NCBI GenBank assembly: GCA_024274995.1
Contig: JAJSAA010000208.1
Coordinates: 1-6,231, forward strand
Direction of reading: 5' to 3'
DNA length: 6,231 nucleotides
DNA from: Deltaproteobacteria bacterium
Lineage (GTDB): Bacteria > Desulfobacterota > Desulfobulbia > Desulfobulbales > VMSU01
Below are positions 1 to 4,881 of this stretch, piece by piece (the first letter of the stretch is position 1; every line of letters begins with the position of its first letter). Under the pieces are notes generated by a model. That model was not told where the DNA came from and did not search any database. It worked only from the letters and a program-made list of their open reading frames with translations. The translations under genes and the position numbers were made by a program.

Positions 1-2740
1 CCGTTCCCCCGGCCAGAAGACTGGCGCAGAAAACCTTGATATCTTTCCCCTGATTAAACGCTTTAATACTTTTTCGGCGCTCGGCTATGGTTGTGCTGCC
101 CCTGAGTCCTGTATATTTAATGTCCATATCATCAAGATAACGGCTAATAATATCCAGCATGGTAGTGTACTGGCTGAAAACTACGACCTTGATATTGTCC
201 TCCAGACATTCTGCCAGAATTTCTTTGAATAATTCCCATTTACCGCTTTTATATGCCTCATAATTCCGGCTGCCTGTCAGTTGGGAGGGGTGATTGCATA
301 TCTGTTTCAATTGCTGTACCAGGGCCAGAAAGTTGAAATGGGGGAAAGGCCGGCTGGTATCACGAGCGGTCGCCAGAAGATCGCGGCCCTGTTCGTCAAT
401 GGCCTGCTGATAGAGCTCCTGCTGCTGGGCGCTGAGATGACAATAACGGTTATCCTGAATGATGTCCGGTAATTCGGTGAGTACACTGCCGCGATCCCGC
501 CGCAGCATGAAGGGGCGGGTCAGACGTTGTAAGGCCTCAAGACGCTGCCGATCACGATGCTCTTCAATGGGGATGCTGTAAGTTCTGATGAATGAGGCAT
601 GACTGCCAAGAAGTCCCGGCAGACAGATATCATAAATTGATTTCAGGTCTGTGAGGGAGTTTTCAATGGGGGTGCCGCTGAGTCCGAAGCGTACCCGGCC
701 GTTAAGGCGCTTTGCCGCCTTGCTGACGGCATTTTCGTGATTCTTCAGGTACTGAATTTCATCAAAGATGATCAGGCCGAAAGTAAAATTTGACAACCGC
801 CCGATATCCTGCCGCACGATTCCGTAGGTGGTGAGGATTATCCGCTCTCGGGGAGGTGATTTGAGCTGCCGTCTGGCTCCGTAATATATGGTATAATCCA
901 GTTCAGGATAAAAGGTATCCAGCTTGTCCTGCCAATGAGGCAGTACCGAGGCCGGGCAGATAACGAGGGCCGGGCCGCCTGCGGCGCGCAGGGCAAGGCG
1001 CAGAAGTGCCAGGACCTGATGGGTCTTGCCAAGTCCCATGTCGTCGGCCAGAATTCCCCCGATATTATTGTTGTAGAGATGATTGAGCCAGGCCAGTCCT
1101 GTACGCTGATACCCCCGTAAGTGGGCGGGAACATCATCCGCCGTTAGTTCCGCTTTTCGCAGTCTGGCTAATTTGTCCTGCAGGCGTTGGCGGTGGCGGG
1201 GTTCGGCGGGAAGTATTGTTTCCGGCATTAGTGAGGTGAGTGCCATCATTTCTAATTTAGTGAGTCGTAAAACGCTGTTACCTTTTTGGCGGGCGAAACG
1301 TCCATCGTCAAGTTCATATAACCAGTCAAGCGGTGTACTCCGCAGCCGCAGCCATTTCCCCGGCCCGGTGGCATACTCCTGCCCCTCGCGGCGCATGGCC
1401 ATAATATCCCGCAGGTCGAGTTTACGGCTACCGCAGGTATAACGGGCGCTTAAACAGCACCAGTCGCCCTCTTCATTATAGTCTATAATCTCCAGGGAAT
1501 CCGGCAGGTCATTGATGGTGAAATCTGTCAGCAGGGGATCCGCGTCATGGCGGCCGCTCAGGATATGCCGCAGGTGTTTATCGAGAAAGGCGGGGATATC
1601 TGATGGCGGAATGGTGATGGCGGCGGCGGGGTCCAGGGGCTCGGCCAGGGCCAGCAGGGGCAGGGCGGCTTCCTTTGAGGGTGGCGTGAAATTATCTTCC
1701 TGTTCCTTGATCTTATAAAATGAATCCGCGATCAGGCAGAGGGAGCCGTATATGTTGTTCTGGATTTCCCGCCGTTGGCAGCGGCTGCCATCCCCAAGCT
1801 CTAGCCATGGTTCGATTAACAGGCTGTCGTCCTCCTGAAAAATGATTCTGGAGTAGGCCCTGGCGCTGCCCGCGGTAGAGATCAGGTCGAGGCTGTTGGT
1901 ATATTTCAGGAGACTTTGCAGGTGGTTGCGGCGTGGGCTGATCCGTATCCAGGGCGCCTTTTTCTGCCCGGCGGTCAGAGAAAGTCCGTTGTTATCCGGA
2001 GTGCGCCGGAGCCGCCATACCGGCGCGTGATCGTTGAATAAAAAGTGGTGGCAGAGTTGTGTTGTCAGGCTGCCTGCGAGGGACTGGCCTCTGGTGATGC
2101 TGCCAGTCTCATTCAGCCTGCTTTCTGTTGTGGAACGGCAGAGATGGAAGAGATGCTGCCAGGCATTTTGTACTGATTCGGCATGGATTTCGGATGTGGC
2201 GGCCGGACTGGCAAAATTACCGCTGAAGAGCAGTGATATAATTTTACAGATTTCAGCCGGCAGACTGGTATCTATCCGGTAATGATCATTTTTTAGGCAT
2301 ACGGGTACCGGGCCTGTATCGGCAGGCGGTTCTTGGTCTCCGGAGGAGATCCGCAGGTCAGCGCGGTGTTGGTACATAAAATTCGAGAGGCCGTTCAGTG
2401 AGCTGTCGGGAAAGAGGAGAGGGGTCGGACGCAGTGTGCCTTCATCATTCCGCAGGATGGCCGCGGTTAGTGCTGCCGCATGCCGGCAGTGATCGCCGCT
2501 GCGCTGGCGATGTTCGCAAATGGTGCAATTAATCTGGTGGATGCGGAATCCTCTGGATAATTGCGGCGCTTTTTCCACCGTGAGCAGACAATATCCCGTT
2601 TGCTCCGGAAAGACTGCCGCGCATCCATTGCGGTAAAAAAGAACCGGGCAGCGGCCATCCCGCAGCAGGGTATCCGCTTTTTCTAAAGTCTGGTCATTAA
2701 ACCAGGGAGCCAGGGTAACAGTAGTCTGGATGGGTAGCAT
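1..2740 (-). CDS. SNF2-family DNA-dependent ATPase/helicase with SWIM-like zinc finger (C-terminus beyond window)
   Basis: The minus frame is open from the ATG at 2740 to the left edge (913 codons) with no stop, so the 3' end lies outside. Residues 72-87 hold a SWIM-like zinc site, CTIC then CRH (C72, C75, C85, H87). Classical SWIM begins CxC, so the CxxC spacing is a variant. About 450 residues without a recognised fold follow. The SNF2 ATPase core then shows the Walker A motif DDMGLGKT (G571, K572, T573), a Walker B box reading DEIQ (D660-Q663) where DEAH/DEAQ is usual, and motif III SGTPIENSLTDL (near 688-699). The helicase C lobe begins with VVVFSQY (852-858) and reaches motif V (SLLAGGT) at the edge; motif VI is not visible. 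Such proteins translocate on duplex DNA and remodel protein-DNA complexes. Homologues are widespread in bacteria, mostly of unknown role, and some SNF2 ATPases belong to phage-defence systems. The start is set by the promoter at 2784-2812: an in-frame GTG at 2783-2785 lies inside its -10 box. There is no clear Shine-Dalgarno before the ATG. Confidence 0.93.
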   Translation of the reverse strand, partial: MLPIQTTVTLAPWFNDQTLEKADTLLRDGRCPVLFYRNGCAAVFPEQTGYCLLTVEKAPQLSRGFRIHQINCTICEHRQRSGDHCRHAAALTAAILRNDEGTLRPTPLLFPDSSLNGLSNFMYQHRADLRISSGDQEPPADTGPVPVCLKNDHYRIDTSLPAEICKIISLLFSGNFASPAATSEIHAESVQNAWQHLFHLCRSTTESRLNETGSITRGQSLAGSLTTQLCHHFLFNDHAPVWRLRRTPDNNGLSLTAGQKKAPWIRISPRRNHLQSLLKYTNSLDLISTAGSARAYSRIIFQEDDSLLIEPWLELGDGSRCQRREIQNNIYGSLCLIADSFYKIKEQEDNFTPPSKEAALPLLALAEPLDPAAAITIPPSDIPAFLDKHLRHILSGRHDADPLLTDFTINDLPDSLEIIDYNEEGDWCCLSARYTCGSRKLDLRDIMAMRREGQEYATGPGKWLRLRSTPLDWLYELDDGRFARQKGNSVLRLTKLEMMALTSLMPETILPAEPRHRQRLQDKLARLRKAELTADDVPAHLRGYQRTGLAWLNHLYNNNIGGILADDMGLGKTHQVLALLRLALRAAGGPALVICPASVLPHWQDKLDTFYPELDYTIYYGARRQLKSPPRERIILTTYGIVRQDIGRLSNFTFGLIIFDEIQYLKNHENAVSKAAKRLNGRVRFGLSGTPIENSLTDLKSIYDICLPGLLGSHASFIRTYSIPIEEHRDRQRLEALQRLTRPFMLRRDRGSVLTELPDIIQDNRYCHLSAQQQELYQQAIDEQGRDLLATARDTSRPFPHFNFLALVQQLKQICNHPSQLTGSRNYEAYKSGKWELFKEILAECLEDNIKVVVFSQYTTMLDIISRYLDDMDIKYTGLRGSTTIAERRKSIKAFNQGKDIKVFCASLLAGGT

Positions 2741-2783
2741 GGGTGTGGAAGAAAATAATATTGTTGGGGTGAGTCTCCGATTC

Positions 2784-2812
2784 ACTATAAAATTGAGTCC
2801 GTTGAGAGTCAA
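2784..2812 (-). promoter_or_regulatory. Sigma70-type promoter of the SNF2 gene
   Basis: Read on the minus strand, TTGACT (2812-2807) is followed after exactly 17 bp by TATAGT (2789-2784). Both boxes match five of six consensus bases. Transcription would begin near 2777, giving a leader of about 35-40 nt before the ATG at 2740. The promoter lies about 50 bp from the truncated WYL remnant, which runs the other way. Confidence 0.7.
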
Positions 2813-2862
2813 GGGAAAGGTGTCCGCCTTATTCAGCGGCTGTGTGTTGGCCTCTTTTAGAT

Positions 2863-3114
2863 ATGCTCACCCTGAGCGGCGGTCTCCGCCTGACCCTGCC
2901 CGTGGCTGATTTCACCGAAATCAGGATGAGGATTATGCAGTACGGTCATAACGTGGAGGTTCTCGCCCCGCCGGAACTGCGCCGTCAGGTGGCGGAGGAG
3001 GTGGCGGCCACGATGGAGATGTACGAAGAAAAAGAAAAAAATGAAATAAATTTAGGGGGTGGGTCACTATATGACCCTGGGGGTGTGTTAGGGGGGTGGT
3101 ATGAACACAGATGA
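2863..3114 (+). pseudogene. C-terminal remnant of a WYL-domain transcriptional regulator
   Basis: The frame encodes the last part of a WYL-domain protein. A strand-rich segment ends in TLPVADFTEIRMRIMQYG and is followed by the typical tail VEVLAPPELRRQVAEEV and an ATMEMY helix. WYL proteins are normally about 280-330 aa, with an N-terminal winged helix-turn-helix and the WYL ligand-binding fold. Both are missing here: the frame is closed by a TGA at 2803-2805 and recognisable sequence begins only near 2870. Any local GTG or ATG start (2842, 2863) is therefore unlikely to be genuine. After the WYL tail the frame continues through a lysine/glutamate-rich stretch and a glycine-rich stretch and stops at 3112-3114. 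It overlaps the exonuclease start (3101) by 14 bp, which suggests the two genes were once translationally coupled. WYL regulators often sit beside defence operons, including CRISPR-Cas loci, and this context fits. Homology is judged from the motif pattern only. Confidence 0.75.
3055..3099 (+). promoter_or_regulatory. G-run tract with GGGTCA-N5-TGACCC inverted repeat before the exonuclease start
   Basis: The stretch contains four G-runs on the plus strand: 3055-3059 (5 G), 3061-3063 (3 G), 3079-3083 (5 G) and 3091-3096 (6 G). Between them lies a perfect 6-bp inverted repeat, GGGTCA (3061-3066) and TGACCC (3072-3077), around CTATA. The last G-run ends 4 bases before the ATG at 3101 and overlaps the place where the ribosome binds. 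The palindrome could be a protein operator or an RNA hairpin, and the G-runs could form a G-quadruplex that competes with it. The sequence is also the coding tail of the WYL frame. Structure is seen; function is inferred. Confidence 0.4.
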
Positions 3115-3628
3115 TTCACATAAACAAAAATGTCATATTGCTGTCGATGTTGAGACAACCGGGCTGTCATTTCGCTATGGTCGTGTTGTTGAGATAGCGG
3201 CAGTTACCCTGACTCATGATGGCTCTGCCCCGGAATTTCATAGCCTGATTAATCCAGGAGTAAGTGTCCCCGTCGTTGTCCAGCGGGTTCACGGTATAAC
3301 CAATGCTGTGCTTTGTGGTCAGCCTGAGCCGGAGGAAATATTCTGTCGGTTCAGGGATTTTGTTGGTGACAACACGTTAGTTGCTCATAACGCCATGTTT
3401 GACATGGGCTTTCTGAGGGCGGAATTTATCCGGCTTGGTATGAATATAACTAATCCCAGCGTATGTACTCTGAAAATGAGCCGTGACCTTATTCCCGGTC
3501 TGGCGGACTATAAGCTGGCAACGGTATATCGTCACCTCTTTGGTGAATTGCCGCAAGAGCCACAGCACCGGGCCTTGACTGATGCCAGGATGGCGGGACG
3601 TATCTGGCTGGAATTGATGAAAAGGTGA
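3101..3628 (+). CDS. DEDDh-family 3'-5' exonuclease (DnaQ/RNase T-like)
   Basis: This intact 175-aa protein consists of a single exonuclease domain. Exo I is VDVETTG with D16 and E18. A VHGIT motif follows at 63-67. Exo II is VAHNAMFDMGFL with D101. Exo III is HRALTDA with H156 and D161. All five catalytic DEDDh residues are thus present, so a two-metal 3'-5' exonuclease on DNA or RNA ends is expected. The length fits a stand-alone domain; no polymerase-binding tail, GIY-YIG or Cas2 fusion is attached. The ATG at 3101 overlaps the end of the WYL frame. The only ribosome-binding sequence is the G-rich GGGGGGTGG just upstream, which is atypical. The gene lies between a WYL regulator remnant and a cas3 remnant. 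DnaQ-like exonucleases are known to trim prespacers in type I-E CRISPR adaptation, so a former link is plausible. A general repair or RNA-processing role cannot be excluded. Confidence 0.93.
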   Translation: MNTDDSHKQKCHIAVDVETTGLSFRYGRVVEIAAVTLTHDGSAPEFHSLINPGVSVPVVVQRVHGITNAVLCGQPEPEEIFCRFRDFVGDNTLVAHNAMFDMGFLRAEFIRLGMNITNPSVCTLKMSRDLIPGLADYKLATVYRHLFGELPQEPQHRALTDARMAGRIWLELMKR

Positions 3629-3635
3629 ATAAGGT

Positions 3636-3662
3636 CAGTAGGTGACGTTTTGTCACCTACTG
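3636..3662 (+). terminator. Perfect 11-bp hairpin after the exonuclease gene, possible terminator
   Basis: CAGTAGGTGAC (3636-3646) and GTCACCTACTG (3652-3662) form a perfect 11-bp stem around the loop GTTTT, beginning 7 bases after the exonuclease stop. The following plus-strand sequence is GAAAATGG-type, later TTGTTTGTTAT, so there is no compact U-tract on either strand. It may be a weak or factor-assisted terminator, or an mRNA 3'-end stabiliser. Confidence 0.45.
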
Positions 3663-3672
3663 AAAATGGTTG

Positions 3673-3686
3673 TTTGTTATAACAAA
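3673..3686. promoter_or_regulatory. 14-bp perfect palindrome, candidate operator
   Basis: TTTGTTATAACAAA is a perfect 14-bp palindrome lying 17 bp upstream of the candidate -35 box for cas3. The half-site TTGTTA recurs at 3704-3709, 30 bp away (about three helical turns) and on the -35 box itself. This is the geometry of a dimeric regulator site. No protein partner can be named. Confidence 0.35.
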
Positions 3687-3703
3687 AAATATCTGTTTGC
3701 TTA

Positions 3704-3733
3704 TTGTTAAGCTGAAATTATGCTGTGTATATT
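3704..3733 (+). promoter_or_regulatory. Candidate promoter of the former cas3 gene
   Basis: TTGTTA (3704-3709, four of six consensus bases) and TATATT (3728-3733, five of six) are separated by 18 bp. Transcription would start near 3740, leaving a roughly 190-nt leader before the cas3 start at 3932. The -35 box coincides with a repeat of the half-site of the upstream palindrome. Confidence 0.35.
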
Positions 3734-3754
3734 ACCTAAATACTGTATGTTTTT

Positions 3755-3913
3755 GGGGTGGTAGACCCCTTGTGCCAAAGGGGAATAAAATTGGGTTTTG
3801 CTACTTGCGGGGCAAACGCCGCAAAAAATTATATTAAAGCCAACTGCGGCTATGGATTTTAGCAGGCAAATATATTTCAAAAAACGTGAAACTTCAGTTT
3901 AATTGTCCTGCTA
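3755..3913 (+). other. Structured non-coding leader with mutually exclusive hairpins
   Basis: The gene-free stretch between the exonuclease and cas3 (3629-3931) contains overlapping inverted repeats. GGGGT (3755-3759) can pair with ACCCC (3765-3769), or CCCCTT (3766-3771) with AAGGGG (3778-3783). TTGCGG (3805-3810) can pair with CCGCAA (3819-3824), or GCCGCA (3818-3823) with TGCGGC (3845-3850), or AGCC (3838-3841) with GGCT (3848-3851). TAGCAGG (3860-3866) pairs over 40 nt with CCTGCTA (3907-3913), ending 9 nt before the GGAG of cas3. The sharing of arms suggests a switch or attenuator, but no known riboswitch class is matched with confidence and some pairings may be chance. Confidence 0.35.
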
Positions 3914-3931
3914 TTAGAAAATGGAGATGCT

Positions 3932-4075
3932 TTGAATTCGTTGAATAGAACTTATTTTAGGTACTGGGGTAAAACTGTGGAAAACGCTGGCGAACGAACC
4001 AGTGTTTATCATTTATTGCCTTATCACTGCTTAGATGTTGCGGCGGTAGTAAAACAGTGGTGGACAGAGGGGGCA
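3932..4075 (+). pseudogene. cas3: N-terminal remnant of Cas3 (HD domain start, type I-E-like)
   Basis: About 47 codons of a Cas3 nuclease-helicase remain. The frame shows YFRYWGK (residues 8-14), then HLLPYHCLDVAAV with H27, H32 and D35, then KQWW (41-44). The Escherichia coli type I-E Cas3 start has the same plan (HYWGK, HLLIYHCLDVAAV, CWW), as recalled without alignment. The expected later HD motif (HDIGK) and all helicase motifs are absent, because the frame passes near 4075-4100 into unrelated sequence. Intact Cas3 is about 850-900 aa and degrades DNA bound by Cascade, so this piece cannot work. The start is a TTG at 3932 with GGAG at 3923-3926 (5-nt spacing); the ATGs at 3921 and 3927 are in another frame that stops at once. 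No cse1, cas7, cas5, cas6, cas1 or cas2 is visible in the window. Confidence 0.72.
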
Positions 4076-4078
4076 TTC

Positions 4079-4325
4079 CCATTTTGTCGCAAGTCAAGTC
4101 TGTTCCAGTCCCACCGCCTGCATATTTCCTTGGAAATGCGGGTTCGATTCCAGGAAGGATTTTCTCGAATCAACCTCCTGATCCGATCAATATCTGTACG
4201 GAGTAACCGGCCTCCCTGTATGACCATTTTTTCATCCATGGAGGCCATGATACAGGACATTTATTGTGGAGTTCAGCCCAAAAAATAGGGGAAATGGGAA
4301 AAAATATCAGAGTGCGACAAAATGG
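4079..4325. repeat. 12-bp inverted repeat bracketing an inverted segment
   Basis: CCATTTTGTCGC at 4079-4090 is the exact reverse complement of GCGACAAAATGG at 4314-4325. The segment between them carries the N-terminal piece of the DUF4338 gene in the opposite orientation to its C-terminal piece. Flipping 4079-4325 joins the two pieces in the same reading frame, giving one frame of 114 codons up to the amber at 4486. This supports an inversion, or a template switch, at these repeats. Confidence 0.7.
4102..4260 (-). pseudogene. DUF4338/DruA-like protein, N-terminal fragment (inverted)
   Basis: The minus frame from the ATG at 4260 reads about 53 residues typical of the start of DUF4338 (Druantia DruA-like) proteins. 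They are MVIQGG (12-17), then a helical segment with DIDRIRRLIRENPSWNRTRIS, then KEICRRWDW near 43-51. In the family RRWDW is followed by a segment of about 80 residues before the conserved core. Here homology stops after WDWNR, and the frame runs on into the complement of the cas3 sequence until 4024. Four ATGs (4260, 4248, 4239, 4227) could be the original start; the family often begins near the last one. The missing middle segment means the gene was already deleted internally before or during the inversion. DUF4338 proteins occur in Druantia defence systems and as stand-alone, often mobile, genes; which kind this was cannot be told. Confidence 0.65.
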
Positions 4326-4700
4326 ATTTGCACCCGATCAGTTCATTGGCTGGAGCCATGAACAGCGGAAAAAGAATTTGCACTTGATCTCAAACAATGC
4401 CAGGTTTTTGATTTTACCCTGGATAAAATCTAAAAACCTGGCGTCCAAAATTCTCTCCTTAACAGCACGAAACCTCCCGGATGATTAGGAAAAAAGATAC
4501 AACATCCGACCGGCATTGCTGGAATCCTTCGTGGGAAAAAACGTTTTATTGGAACATGTTACAAAGCAGCTAACTGGCAATTATGCGGTCAAACTAAAGG
4601 CCGAGGGAAGCTTGGGCCAGCAGGCAAACTTAGTGTTCCTATTAAAAATGTTTGGGTGTATTCCCTTGATAAGAACTTCAAAAACATTTTGAAAAATTGA
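4315..4700 (+). pseudogene. DUF4338/DruA-like protein, C-terminal fragment with amber and frameshift
   Basis: The plus strand carries the conserved core and C-terminus of the same family: FAPDQFIGW, then RKKNLHLISNNARFLILPW, then LASKILSLTARNLPDD. An amber codon TAG at 4486-4488 follows. The family normally has W here (LPDDW), so a TGG-to-TAG change is likely. After it the frame continues as YNIRPALLESFVGKN to about 4542. At the TTTT run (4544-4547) the homology moves to the third frame, consistent with loss of one base, and resumes as FIGTCYKAANWQLCGQTKGRG. It then runs through PIKNVWVYSL to a natural TGA at 4698-4700. The gene is dead three times over: an internal deletion of roughly 80 codons, an inverted 5' part, and these two point lesions. 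With the minus-strand piece it is the scar that replaced most of cas3. Family assignment rests on remembered motifs, which match well and in order. Confidence 0.72.
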
Positions 4701-4723
4701 TGTGTGGATTAACAAGCCGAATA

Positions 4724-4754
4724 TTTACTTGTTTTTTATACTTTTTCAAGTAAA
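4724..4754. repeat. 8-bp inverted repeat in AT-rich spacer
   Basis: TTTACTTG (4724-4731) and CAAGTAAA (4747-4754) are perfect inverted repeats around a 15-nt pyrimidine-rich loop, 24 bases after the DUF4338 stop. It may be a weak terminator or the remnant of an element end. In such AT-rich sequence chance is a real alternative. Confidence 0.3.
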
Positions 4755-4763
4755 AATAATTAA

Positions 4764-4791
4764 TTACCTTGGTTCGGCCCCATGCTACAAT
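4764..4791 (+). promoter_or_regulatory. Candidate extended -10 promoter of the glycosyltransferase gene
   Basis: TGCTACAAT (4783-4791) is an extended -10 element with TACAAT matching five of six bases. The matching -35 (TTACCT, 4764-4769) is poor, as is common with extended -10 promoters. Transcription would begin near 4798, giving a leader of about 85 nt. A second weak option is TTGCAG (4826-4831) with TTACAT (4851-4856), but its 19-bp spacing is long. Confidence 0.35.
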
Positions 4792-4881
4792 TGGTGACTG
4801 ACCTCTGAACACTGCGGCCGCTTCCTTGCAGTCAAAGGCCTATTGGTCGATTACATAAATAAATAAACTTGAGGTGAATTT

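Noticed and set aside
838..1137. Minus-strand 99-codon open frame
   Set aside because: It is an out-of-frame shadow of the SNF2 gene on the same strand; the correct frame there encodes the Walker A region and neighbouring conserved motifs.
935..2282. Several plus-strand open frames of 60-90 codons
   Set aside because: They lie antisense to the SNF2 gene, whose frame is continuous and rich in family motifs. None of the plus-strand translations resembles a protein family.
2842..2862. GTG at 2842 as a true start of a small 90-aa protein
   Set aside because: The protein would begin in the middle of a WYL domain with no ribosome binding site. Truncation is the simpler explanation.
3791..3870. 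Possible cyclic-di-GMP (GEMM) riboswitch, from GGCAAAC and AAAGCC spacing
   Set aside because: The defining GACGCAAAGC core and the tetraloop-receptor arrangement are missing, so the resemblance is too partial to call.
4140..4151. GGGTTCGATTCC, which looks like a tRNA T-arm
   Set aside because: No acceptor, D or anticodon stems surround it, and the complement encodes the conserved NPSWNRTRIS part of the DUF4338 fragment.
3629..4881. CRISPR array near the cas3 remnant
   Set aside because: No direct repeat of 25-40 bases recurs with regular spacing anywhere in this stretch or the rest of the window.
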